A stretch of DNA of 64,000 bases from Annulohypoxylon bovei var. microspora (lineage: Eukaryota; Ascomycota; Sordariomycetes; Xylariales; Hypoxylaceae). The DNA lies in assembly GCA_022836615.1 (NCBI GenBank), contig MU405256.1, positions 124,001-188,000 of the forward strand. The letters are read 5' to 3'. Below the pieces are notes generated by a model that ran no database searches, was not told the DNA's origin, and worked only from the letters and a program-made list of their open reading frames with translations. How positions within the stretch are numbered: the first letter of the stretch is position 1; every line of letters begins with the position of its first letter. The position numbers and the translations under genes were made by a program. Below are positions 33,090-44,672 of this stretch, piece by piece.

Positions 33090-36068
33090 TCAAAGACCGA
33101 AATCCACAGCGTCCAGCTCCACCACGGGCAACAAGGCCATGTGCAACTTGCTAGACCCGTACGGCACGAACCGCGCCGAGAACGGTTTCCCCTGGGGCTT
33201 CACGTCGAAGGTGCCCGGGTCCGCCGCCGTGTCCATGACGACGGGCCAATCGATCTCGACGCCCGCGACGCGCAGCTCGACCGGCGGGGCCCCGAGGTCC
33301 CAGACCGGATTACCTAGCTCGTCCTCACCCACCTCGAGCACGTCGCCCGCGTGCTCGACGAAGGTCCCGTCCGCCGCGCGCCGCACCACCCGGATCTGCG
33401 ACGGGTCGACGGCCACGTTCCACACGACGCCCGCCTTCGGCGTCAGGAAGTGGTCCCGCGTCCGCCCCGCCGGGTCCGTCGTGTTGGCCGGCAGCACCAC
33501 CTCGCTGCGGTAGCTGATGGGCGGCACGGCCTCCGCGTCGTACTCGATGGCCAGCGCGTAGAGCAGCGCCCCGTAGTAGATGGCCGCGGTGCTGTTCGCG
33601 CGCGACACGACGCGCGGCGCGGTGGAGAGGCGCAGCGAGAGCGTGGATGTGCCCGCCGGCAGGCCGAGCGGGAGCAGGCCCTGCCCCCAGGGCCCGATGG
33701 GCTGCGCGGTGGTGTTGGCTGCGGCGGCGGCGGCGGAGAGGGAGAGCGAGGTCGTGGAGGAGGAGGACGCGGAGCTGATCTCGATGGTGCTCTTGCTGAC
33801 GTTCACCCACGACGGGATGCGCACGTAGAAATCGACAGGTTGGTCTGCGGTCACGGTGTACGACACCGTGTGCCCGAACGGGTACGTGGTGTTGGCCGAG
33901 GCGAAGACCGCGTTGTTCTCGCCGTTGTTGCCGAGCGTCGTGGCGACGGACCCAGGGACTAGGAACAGGTGCGCGAGCCCGGCCGTGCCGTCTGTCGTCG
34001 CGAAGGCGTTGGCGAGGAATTTGGGGTAGGCTTGCGGGTGGTTTACTGTGCAGCAGGGCTGTTTTTTTGGGTGGGTTGTTAGGAGAGGTGGTTGCTTTGG
34101 GTGGTAGAGGATAGGTAGGTAGGTAGGATATGAGAGAAAGGGGGGCAGGGGGAAGGAAGAGGTGGACTTACGTAGTTGGGCTCGAGGCCGAAGACGTTGG
34201 AATAGGAGTTGACATCGAACCAGAGATCATCGGTTGTGAGGTTTCGAGCCCATGGCTATAGAGAATTAGTGAGATTATCCACCACCTGAATAGGAAGTGT
34301 GCCTCTTGCTTAAACAGAGTCCGAGGGAAGAGGTTAAGGGGTAGTAGTGGATACACACCTGATTCTCCTGCTGGACGTACTGATGCGACCACCAGTCGGC
34401 CGACACCGAGACCGGGAACGCGTTGAAGGCAGTTTGCTCGGCCCAGTCAGCGATATCGTTGTCGCCCAGGTACTGGTAGATGTACGCGGAGGAGAACATG
34501 ACCTCGGCCGCGATGCAGAGCTCGGCTCCCCGGCTAGGGTTTAGGTCCGAGATGTACTCGTCGGCGATAATCGTGCCCGCGAGCGAGCGGTGATACTGCG
34601 CCAGCAGGTCGACGGCTTTCCTCGTCTGCGCCTTGAGATCCTGGTCTCCGGTGTTGCGGTATAACGACAGGGTGTACCGCAAGCCTGGAAAGTTCGGGTT
34701 AGCGGCGCGTGTGTCTGGCGTTGCACTATTTGGGCCGTCTTACCTTCTGCCATATTCACGCCGTGGAGGAAGACCCAGCTTAGGTCGTATGGAGTTGAGT
34801 CGTAATAGACCTTAGGGTACGCTTCATCTGTCCAGAAGGTTCTCCAGTCTGCCCCCCACTGCGACGCTTGGTGTTAGCAATGGTTCTCTCTGGTTTTCCC
34901 TTATCCCCAAATACCCCTTTTATTCATCGCGTAGTCGTACGCAACAATTGAGATGAAAGGCAGGGAAAGGGGTAAAGGGGGGAACACGTAGTTACTCACC
35001 GATACACCTCCTTCGATCATGAGATCCATGGTTTCCCAGATAATCTCCGAATTATTCCGAGGGTACTTCTCTAAGAGCCACTGCAGCGGAATATGCATCT
35101 CATGTGTACGACCGACTCCAAACCCAGAGGTATCGTACGTATCATTGCCGTGGACAATGAGACCGGTATAGTTATTTTTGAGCACTGTGGCGTATCGTAT
35201 TAATGACTGCCATTAGACAAAGCTCCTAGGAGCCTTGTAATAGGTTTTGAAAAACCTTGACGTTTTAAAGATTTATACACAAGGGGGAGTAGCGAAAAGG
35301 GGGGTAGAGAACGAAAAATTAGAATCAACTTACTACTATGAGCGAGGACTACGTAGCGGTGGATAGCATCCACGATACGCTCCGTCTCAGTTGGGTCAGC
35401 GTCCGCATACTGGATAAGTCCGAGTAGAAGCAAGTTGCGGGCCCAAATTCCCCTGGTGGCTTGCGTGGTCTCCCATCCAATCCACCCATCTTCCTGCTGG
35501 TGGTCGAGGAGGTAGTCCAGATAATACTTCACCTGGCCGCGAATCCTCTCATCGCCTAGCCCAAAGGCCAGCGGGACGAGACCGTTAAACCAATAGGGGG
35601 AAGCTTCACTATTAACGCATGGGAATTAGCATGCTCTAAATGTTCCTCTGGGCCCCTTTCCATGTCGGACGCTTATATCAACTCCGGCTCCTGTTTATAT
35701 AAACTTTTTTTTTTAAAAAACACATGGCTAGGTACTTACTCTAGACCCGAGTACTCGGTCTCTCCGCCTAGATATTTTGAATCGTGGACGAAGCGATAGA
35801 AGTCGAACATATTCCCAGACAAGCCTGCCGCCTCGAGCTCGAGCTGGTCCTTGAACCAGCCGAGCGGCTTAATAGAGCCCAAGTCTAGCGGTTTAAACAT
35901 CGGCTGTACAACTAAGAAGAGTCGATTAGTCTAAGGGCACCCCCAAAAGTTCGACCAATATATTGACGACTTACGATCAGCCCCATCCTGGTATGTCGAT
36001 CTTGGATCGACGTCCGCCTGCACGCCAGCTAGAGCCGCGAGGGCGAATAAAATCCTAGGAACCACCAT
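33090..36068 (-). CDS. Secreted GH127-type glycosidase (beta-L-arabinofuranosidase-like)
   Basis: Predicted extracellular hydrolase of the DUF1680/GH127 clan with an (alpha/alpha)6 barrel. Eight exons: 36068-35975, 35911-35740, 35608-35334, 35184-35000, 34858-34744, 34684-34359, 34255-34172, 34058-33090; total 739 residues, phases consistent. The N-terminus MVVPRILFALAALAGVQA is a signal peptide. The Zn/cysteine active site of the family is present: Glu335-x-Cys337 in RGAELCIAAEVMF and Cys419-Cys420 in YPCCTVNHPQ, almost the same positions as in the bacterial type enzyme (E338, C340, C417, C418 from memory). Other marks: EDGWIGWETTQATRGIWAR and SGFGVGRTHEMHIPLQW. Several N-x-S/T sites fit secretion. 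The last exon is much more GC-rich than the others. Likely role: trimming arabinose from plant cell-wall polymers; the substrate is inferred. Confidence 0.9.
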
Positions 36069-36859
36069 GTTGAGCGAGTATGAACCGCAAGAAAGCCACA
36101 GCAGCCGGAGGAAAGCGCACGGGTTGGCTGTCTGCTCCCATCGTATCTCATGATGTGACTCTGTTATATATACCTACTCTCGTATTATTCTTAGACCCCC
36201 TTACACATTCCCCCTCATTTGCGATGATCTAGGTCTCGGAGTAAAACGGTGCATAGATAAGGCGAAGATGAATTGAAGATATGCGAGCCTATCGGAATGG
36301 AACATAACTATCCACCAATTCTTCCGTCTCCTAAGGTTGCAACAAAACGACGTGCAGGGTTTACCAAGAAGGCTAATATAAACAAGCTTGATAAGCATGC
36401 CAGGAACAAGTCACACGATGCAGGTTTATTTCTCACAGTATGTTTAAGTCATTAGCCATAGCCTACCAACTTCAGACCGGTAAAAAGGTCTCATTGTACT
36501 ATCATACAAATACAGCAAGCAAGACATGCAAGCTTGCCATGACCAGATATCCGACATACTCGAGATGACCGGAGTATCAGCCTTCATGTTTCCTTCTGTG
36601 CAGTTAACTTCACTGGTCTCGGCTTCGGCCAAGACCATTGCACGAACACATTATCGCAAAATCCGCAATGAACTTTTTCTATGACGAACTCCCCCAAAAT
36701 ATCCACCCCACCTATCCTCCTTACGAAGTTGGTGGTACCATTAAACGGAGTGCTCCCGATGAGACATCAGGAGCTTGCTATGGGTATCGCGGACATACTG
36801 ACGGATGGCCAAACATATCCCTATGGTTTTCGCAACATCGAATCCCGCTACGACGTCTT
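36069..36859. other. Intergenic: GH127 promoter and clathrin 3' flank
   Basis: 791 bases between two minus-strand genes. TATATATA-like sequence near 36165-36175 sits about 100 bases before the GH127 start. No further gene was seen. Confidence 0.5.
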
Positions 36860-39800
36860 CTAGAAGCCATAGCCCGTGGCTTGAGGTGCGAAGCCGTTAG
36901 TCTGCGCGAAAGGAGCTGGGGACATCCGTCCACCGCTAGCAGCAGGTCCAGCGGTGATCATGAGGCGGTTGCCTCCAAGTATAGGGGTCTGATCTTCGTG
37001 CTTCTCCTGGGCGCTTTCTTTAGCCTTTCGTGACTCATTGTCTGCCTTGAGGGTTGCGATCTCCTTGGTCTGCTGGCAGAGCAGATTGATCATGTACGGC
37101 ATGGTAAAGTCGTTAAGACCGTGGCGCCACGATAGCTCGAGTACTGTGTCGGGACGAATGAGGTCGTAGCACGAGTAGAGCATACCAACATAACACTCGC
37201 GGCTGCCAATATCAACGAACTATAAGATGGTTAGTACGGGTGGGTTCAATCTATTTTAAGAGAAATGGCAAGATGACTTACGTAACGGAGGAGCTCTTCA
37301 ACGACCTCGGATTTGGCAGAGATGGCGGCCGTCTCGATAGCATCCTTGTACAACTTGTCTTGCTTTGACAGAGCAATAGACTTCTCCCATCGCTTGGTTT
37401 TACGGTAGATGTTGGCGGCGACCTGTCGGAAGAAGACAAGATCGTGCTTCTCCAAACGAGAGGCGAGCTCAACAGCATCGTAATTATCGTAGTTCTCTAC
37501 CGAATCTCGCAAAGTCTTGTAGTCTTCTTCCTCAATCAGAAGATCGTTAATAGCATCGTTCACCGTTCTCTTATTCTGGCTTTGAACGTTGAGCAAGAAC
37601 GGTTTGATCAACGGCAGGTTGTCGGACTTCTGGAACATACGAACAACCCGGTTAACGTCGATACGAGGAGTAAGAACCTGGAGAAGGTCGGTCATGAGCG
37701 AAGGGTGTTGCTCGAGATAGAAGTTAATGGCACGGTAGTAAATCTCCAGGTTGGCAACCTTGACAACAATGTCCTTGAACTGCTGATGCTCCCACGAGTT
37801 CTGGGCACGTTCCATCACCGCAAGTGCAGCATTGTCAAACTCGTCATAGTGGTAGTAGCAGAAGACCAGCTCAGGCCAGAGGTTGGCATCCTCACAAGCA
37901 CGGATCAACTTGGGCAAGTTCATTCGGCTCCAGAAAAGCTTGATGTGCTCCATTAGCCGCTCGGGATGGTACTTAGAAAGTGCAATGCCCAACTCGGTGA
38001 ACATTCCCATGTGAGCACGCTCGAGACCAAGCCCTTGCTCGAGAAGATCGATGAGCTCGTCAAAGTAACCTTCAGATTCGTACTGCTTGACAAGAGCTTG
38101 TAGCTGCTCAGCATCGACGATCAAGTTGAGACCGCAGATCTTCGCGAGTCGGAACTCCTTCTTAGCCACACACGCAGCGTGGACCTGGTTCCAAACGCGG
38201 ATATTGTTGGCCTTGCGTGCACATTCAACAGCTGCCTGATAATCTTCAAGGTGGACAAGCGTAGTAGCGAGCTTAGACCAGTTGGAGATGCTGGTGTAGA
38301 AGATCTTGGCGGCCTGGTGGAAACCTTCTTCAGCAGCCTTGTCACCAGATTCCTCAATGTTGGCAACATTTGTGCCGCGGAGGAAGTCCTCCAACTCTCC
38401 CAACTGATCAAGTCGAGCATAGCAGAAGGCGATAGCGGTATCAATAGGTGGTTCCCGGAGGGTCTTGCGTGCCATACGAAGATACTTGACCAATTCCAGG
38501 TCCTTTCCGGCGTGAGTTGCAACCTCGATAACTTCGGCGTAGTTGCGAGGGTCACCAGCCCTAATGTATGAGTCGATCGCATCCGCCACTCGTAGACCAT
38601 CAAGTTGAGCCTTAGCAACTCTGCTCCAGACTTCCGGAATATCAACATCTTCGGCAAATGCGCTAGCGCGGTCGATACTGACGACGTGCTCGACCAAGAC
38701 TTCAACTGCCGCTGTCTTGTTACCAACCTTCTTGTAAATCTCGAAGGCCTCTTCGTGAAGTCCAACGTCGATACACAGCTGCGCACATTCATCGGGATTG
38801 AATGCATCTAGACGATGGATATAGTCCATAACCCTACCCTTGTCTGATTTAGCCGCAGTAAGGATAAGCAAGTTTTGCAGACTAGGGTTGTCGTTGAATG
38901 GTGAAGGTTCTAATACGATCTTCTCCAAGAGCTCAATAAGCTCTCCTGGAAGATCAGCAGCCAAGAAAGACGCAACAGCCTCGGAGACCTTCGCAGGGTC
39001 GTTGCACTCGGGAACAGCTGTCGCAACAACTTGGTCAATGACTGATCGTCGATGGATGTTGTTCTCGCTGAGGACAAACGTCCATAGCTCTCGATCGGAA
39101 CGCTCGAGGACGTAGCGGGCTTGGGCACGATACATGGAGTTTTCATTCGTGATGTTAATCAACTCCAGGTCATTCTGTCCCTTTTGGTACGCAATGAATG
39201 CCAAGTTAGGATCACGCTTCTCGCAGTACTTGCCAACGCTGAGGGTGTCGTATTGGTCATTATCCCGCAGGAACCTCTCCGGGTTATTGTTTGAGTCGAT
39301 GTAAATCTTTGCAAGGGCATTAAAGACAGCCGGTTGCTGGTTGCCAGCGGCCAGAGTAGCCTCAAGGAAAGGAAGCAATAGCTTCAGCCGGTTACGGGTC
39401 TCTACCTCATGGACAAGTGCGTCAATAGGAATTGACGCAGGGCTGATGGTGGTAAGAAGGTTCTTAATGACCGACTCATCGCAGTCTACATCGAGCAGTC
39501 CACCGATAACCTCGGGGGTTCTGCCAGGGTTTACTCGCTGCACATAAACCTCAATCGCATTGAAGCGTTGGTTCTGGTACAGGTACAGGATCAGGTCATG
39601 GACAAAATTGTGTTTGTCGCAGACAATGATCAAAGGAAGCATCTCGGTAAGCTTAGCCTCTTTGAGGAAGTTCTTGACCTTCTCCGGGTTGTAATAATTG
39701 CTGTCCCTGCAGATTCGCTCCACCTCGGCAAACTGGCCCATTCTGGTAGCAGCTTCGATGTACTTGAAGTGAACATCTGGATCTTGGGACAGATTGACAA

Positions 39801-42123
39801 TACTGCCAAGGTAGAAGAAGAGACCTTCATGAGTCTTGTACTTCTCGAAAAGGTCAATCAAGTTGGTAGGACCGAGCAATTCAGAATACTTGGTGGCAAC
39901 TTGGACTACGGATTGAAGGTTCTGGCGGATATTGGACTTCATCATCGCGTCCAGGCAATCCAAGGACTGCTCAACCGAAAGCTGGCCGAAATAGTTAACT
40001 AGCCAATCTGCATTGAAGCCTGCAGTACCGGGGATGCCAACGATGACTCGCTTGACTGCCGCCGGGTCTTCGTAGAGCTCCAACGCCTTTTGATACAAGC
40101 CAGTCTGCTCGCACAAGTTCGCAATTCGGGCCTTGTCGAAGTGGGAGAACAGGTTGTTTCCCAAAATTGCGTCCGCTACCTGCGGAGCGTTCATCAGGTT
40201 CATCTCCAGAAGTCTCGTCTGCAGGTGGCCATGTTCAGGATTGTTCTCTTTCAAAGCCTCCAGCAAAAAGGCAGTTGCTTGTTGGACCATGCCTTGCGCT
40301 TGGAACACGTCAACCACGCGCTCAATGTCGACCAAAGAACCACCTTGGTGGCTAGCTAACGAGGTTGCAAACTCTGCGCCACGTTCGGGGTTTGTGCGGA
40401 CGATATGCTGCAGTAGTGTGATCCAGTCTGGTTGGTAACCAGTTGTATCACAGTAGGGCAGGATCTTGTCGAACTGGCCAAGCTCGGCAAAAGAAGCAAC
40501 AACTTTGTGAGCAGCATTGGCTTTCGAGTAGACAGCCAACGCCAGGTTAGGGTCATGTGATCGAATCAGATCACCAAGCTCCTCAGAAAAGTCCAGTTTG
40601 CCTTCTTTAGCCCATTTCTCCAGGAGATGCTTGCGATTTTGAGACAAGACAGGTACAGCAAGTTCAAGAGTCTCGGTCTTGTTAAGGGGAGTAGTCTTAT
40701 CAAGAAGCATGCCGAAGTACTGTAGAATATAGGACATCTTTCCGGTGGGCGTCGGGAGATTCTTGAATTTGTTGATGGTCTCTGTGGTGCGCAAGAAACC
40801 TCTGGGAGAATTGGCAGCGACCCTAGCGGCACCGTCAAAATCGCCAGAATTAAATAGCTGGTCAAATTGGCGGACATAAAGTTGGTCGGCGCCAGGAAGG
40901 CCGGCGCGAGAAGCCATCTTGATAGCAATCTCGGTATTCGCCGGGTTTTGGAGGAGATAGTCTACCATGGTCGATTCGTCGACTGACACGAAGAGTACTT
41001 GACCCTTCCTGTTGATACCAAGAATACCGGTAGAATCCGAATCAGGGCACGTGGTAAAGATCGTCTCACTAGAAATACGGTTCATAAAGATAGTCGTGCC
41101 AGTCTCCAGATCGTAGAGGTGGATGAAGCCGTACTTTGTTACCATATAAACAATGCCATACTTCTGAGACACTTGCATGGCGACAGGAAAATCGTTCGTC
41201 GCTTCAGGGGGGAAGAAGATATCTACAGCCTTCTTCTGGAAGGGGCGGTTCCCTTCAGGATGGTCGATCTCAACGATGTGCAACTTAGCGCCTGTGGCTG
41301 TACGAACAGCAAAGGAGAAGACCTTCGTATCTGCCGGTTCACCTTCTATTCGAAGCGTGCCGAATGTGGCAGCATGGCCTTCGATCGCTTGGCTGATGCC
41401 TCTGTCCTTGGAGTACAGTTGCAGGCTACCAACCACACGGCCGCCCTGCTGGGAGATGCCAACAACCGCCATCCATTTGCCGTCGCTGTTGATTCGGTAG
41501 TTGATGATTTGGCAACCCTAGCGCAGTAAAGGTTAGCTTGCGATCTTCGAAAAGTACGATATAAATGGATAAGAAATACGAGAAATGTGGTACATACATT
41601 TAGGTTCGCGTTGCGCTTGAAGACCTCTACAGGAGCAGCTTGGGAACTGTCGGTTATGTCCCAGTGGAAGACCGAAGTCTCTGTGACCAGACCCAAGGTC
41701 GACTCGCTGACCCACTTCCAGAAGACAACATCTTCATTCATAGTCGCAGACTTCAACTTTGCTTTCTTCTCCAGGTCGAAAATCTGCAGCGTTCTCGATT
41801 GTGCGCGGAGAGCAATGATCTGCTTAGTCCAGTGCATGATGGCACTGTCGGCCTTGATGGGTCGGCGGGTGACATTGTTGCCCTGCTTGAGATCAATGAT
41901 GATCACTTCGGGTTGTGCGGCCTCGCCCTTCTTCTCTCGTATGCAGATAAATGAGTCGGATTCTAGGGTCTAATGGGATGAGGGTTAGTTCCTATGTGAA
42001 ATAAAATAAACACAAAACAAGGTCGGGATAGCTTACACAAGAGTTGAATCCGACTGAGGTCTGGTCAACACCAATATTTCCGAGCGTTAGCAGCTCCTGG
42101 AACTTAATAGGTAGCGGCGCCAT
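36860..42123 (-). CDS. CHC1: Clathrin heavy chain
   Basis: Forms the legs of the clathrin triskelion for endocytic and trans-Golgi/endosome coats. Four exons: 42123-42037, 41969-41598, 41517-37282 and 37219-36860, all phase 0, total 1,684 residues. The N-terminal beta-propeller begins MAPLPIKFQELLTLGNIGVD and includes SDSFICIREKKG and LRAQSRTLQIFDLEKKAKLK. The long leg follows as repeated clathrin heavy-chain repeats (for example ALVKQYESEGYFDELIDLLE and LERAHMGMFTELGIALSKY). The trimerisation end carries ELSWRHGLNDFTMPYMINLL and then a Gly/Pro-rich tail ending QATGYGF. Length matches the family. The coding sequence is regular; the only minor point is one 4.2-kb exon carrying 84% of the protein. 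Confidence 0.98.
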
Positions 42124-43793
42124 GGTTCAAGATTACATCGGTCAGTCGGGGTCAATAATCGTGAAGCGCAAACGCGGTATCGAAAGGACGATTATTGAAG
42201 ACTGGCAATGTATCCCAGAAAAGGTGCCGCTGGTATCAGCTTAGAAAGGATAGTGCCCGATGAGCGCGATCGTGCAGTAGAGGAATCTGGGGAAATGATT
42301 GAACGATCGTTAAAGGAAAGGGGTAGTAGAGTAGTAGAGTAGAAAGGAAGGTGTTAGGTGCTAAATTAGCAGAAGTTACCCCCAGGGATTGATTATGTAG
42401 ACGAAAAGAGCAGATAGATGAAAGCACACGTGCAGACGCCAGTGATGATCAACTTGACGCGAGCGTGGTGATCGTGGAAAGTATTGTACAAGTAGGTGGA
42501 TGACGGAAGACGAAATGTGGTTGTGGTTAAAGAATTTCCAGGAGGAAAGTAAAGTGGACGAGATAGATGTGGATGTGGATGTCAGTGTGTACGTATTATG
42601 ATCCTAATCTTGGATGTTACGGGTTACCTGTTCGCAAGGAAGCACCTGAGGCTAGAGGCTACAGCTACCTGACGCTGTGTGCACAGACCACCATTGTTCA
42701 ATTAATACCTGCGTTGCTGCGTCGCTACAGTACCCAGATTGCAATTTTGTGGGCAGGTCCAGGTGAACAGGGATATGTTTGTACCTTACCTTACCTAGCA
42801 GCCTTAGCTATCCGGGCAGCGCCCAGGTAGATATTTGGCTTCCAAGGTTGTTTCTACGGTGCCTGCCCAGTTGTTTCACAAGAGCGCATAAAACAAAAAA
42901 AGTCAAATAATAAACGTCGCAATTTTATTCGTTTCTGTCATCCCAATGTCTTCAGCTGCACGTGTATGGTAGGTTGCTAAACTGAGTACCTAGGTACCTA
43001 TCAGATCATACAAATTAGGTCTAGAACCAGTATGTATATGTAAAGCTCAGGAAAAAGAATAGTAGTTTCATATGACAGTCAAAATCGTCTTTCACATGAC
43101 GTAGAAGCTGGCAGGAAATGGTATGAATTCACTCTATGCCATGATCCGAAGAAGTATTCATGATTCGTGCGGAAAAATCATCTAACAAAAATGTACCGTG
43201 ATTTCGAACGTCCAGTTCTGGACCCTTTATAATCAGCTCATAATCAGAGTTCCAGGTCGATAGGTATTAGCATCAGTCAGCAAAATCACTACAAAGGCAT
43301 ATAAAATGTGTATGTACGCTCAATCATTGCGATCCTTCTCATAGCCCTCGAAAAGGCAGAGAAGCACCGCACCCAAGATTGTTCGTTGTAAGTTAGTCTC
43401 CATTCTGTTCGAGAACTTCAGTGGTCGTGGGCCACTGCAAAAGAGGATACCTCGCACCAAATATCGTGTCTCGAGAATGTGAAAATTTGCGTTGTTCATT
43501 TTGAATGTAGAAGAAAGGAAAGAAAATCTTAGTTCGCGACCAAATTCTCAAATTTTTACATTGGCGGCATTAGCTCAGCCACATAGCCACACTGTCCCAG
43601 TTTCTCAAGCCACATGAGCTAGCCAAGATGCAGGTACGCTAGTATCCACCTACGTAGTACAGATACGTACTAGGAGCTCCGAATGTCGCCAGCTCTCCTC
43701 TTACATCGCATGTCCTATTTAGGGCAGTATTCATACAACTTGTTCAAATAAAGGATATTCTCGACATAATTTGATCGAATTTAAGTGTAGAAT
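42124..43793. promoter_or_regulatory. Divergent promoter, CHC1 / FMP32
   Basis: 1.67 kb between outward-transcribed genes. It contains a perfect GTACCTAGGTAC palindrome at 42986-42997. Short plus-strand open frames near 42567 show no family motif. No tRNA was seen. Confidence 0.45.
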
Positions 43794-44672
43794 ATGGCAG
43801 GCGTCACAGGAAGTGCCGCTCAGTCGCTACCTAGGTTCCTACTCCCACGACTGAGCTGGACAGGACCCACAGCACCTTCACAAGTGTTCCGAGCTGCGAC
43901 TCTGCCCATAGAAACCCGACGATCATGGCAAGGACAAAGTCATGGGAAAGCCTCATTCCACTCGTGTCGAGAGACTCCCCGGTACTCTTCAGAGAAGCTA
44001 CCCATGAGAACATCTCCAACGCTTCAGCATCTGAGCTTGAGAAGATCATTTCATGCCACAGCGTCGCGGGGTAGAGACCACCACTTTGACACTCTGAAGT
44101 TTGTCCAGCGACTGCAACACGACGGCTTCACGGAAGAGCAATCCGTCGCCATGATGAAGGTGCTCAACGACGTGATCCAAGAGAGGTAAGGGTTATAAAA
44201 TACCACCAGCGCGTCGGCTATCCGAGCTAATATACCCAGTAGTATTCAAAACCTAACCCGAACCATGGTCCTGCGCGAGGATGCAGCCAAAGCAACGTAC
44301 ACTCAAAAGGTCGACTTCGCTAAGCTCCGATCCGAGCTCCTCTCTGCAGACAGCACCGAGTCCAACACCACGCGTGCCGCCCACGAGCGTCTGACAAACG
44401 ATATCACCAAGCTGAACAGCCGTCTACGCGACGAGATCGGCCGAACACAGGCATCGGTACGACTCGACCTAAACTTGGAGAAGGGCCGTATACGAGAGGA
44501 GGCCGTCAACCAAGAGCTGAAAATAAAGGAGACAGAGACCAAGATCGAGCAGGAAGTTGCCGCTCTAAGAGAGAAGCTGGAACAGGTCAAGTTCCAGACG
44601 CTACAATGGCTAATGGGAGTTTGCACCGGTTTTGCGGCACTGTTACTTGGTGCTTGGAGATTACTCATGTGA
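43794..44672 (+). CDS. FMP32: DUF1640 / Fmp32-CCDC90-like mitochondrial protein
   Basis: Exons 43794-44185 and 44240-44672 are joined across a 54-nt intron (AG|GTAAGG, ACCCAG, phase 2), giving 274 residues. The first ~90 residues are Arg/Ser-rich and fit a mitochondrial presequence. The conserved domain starts at HFDTLKFVQRLQHDGFTEEQ and VAMMKVLNDVIQE, continues as a long coiled coil (KLRSELLSADSTESN, EIGRTQASVRLDLNLEKGRI, KETETKIEQEVAALREKLEQ) and ends in one membrane helix, WLMGVCTGFAALLLGAWRLL. Relatives are yeast Fmp32, linked to cytochrome c oxidase assembly, and animal MCUR1/CCDC90B, linked to the calcium uniporter. Family assignment is firm; the precise role is inferred. Confidence 0.93.

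Noticed and set aside
33351..33962. Open frame of ~200 codons opposite the GH127 last exon
   Set aside because: Arg/Gly-rich shadow of a GC-rich exon with no motif.
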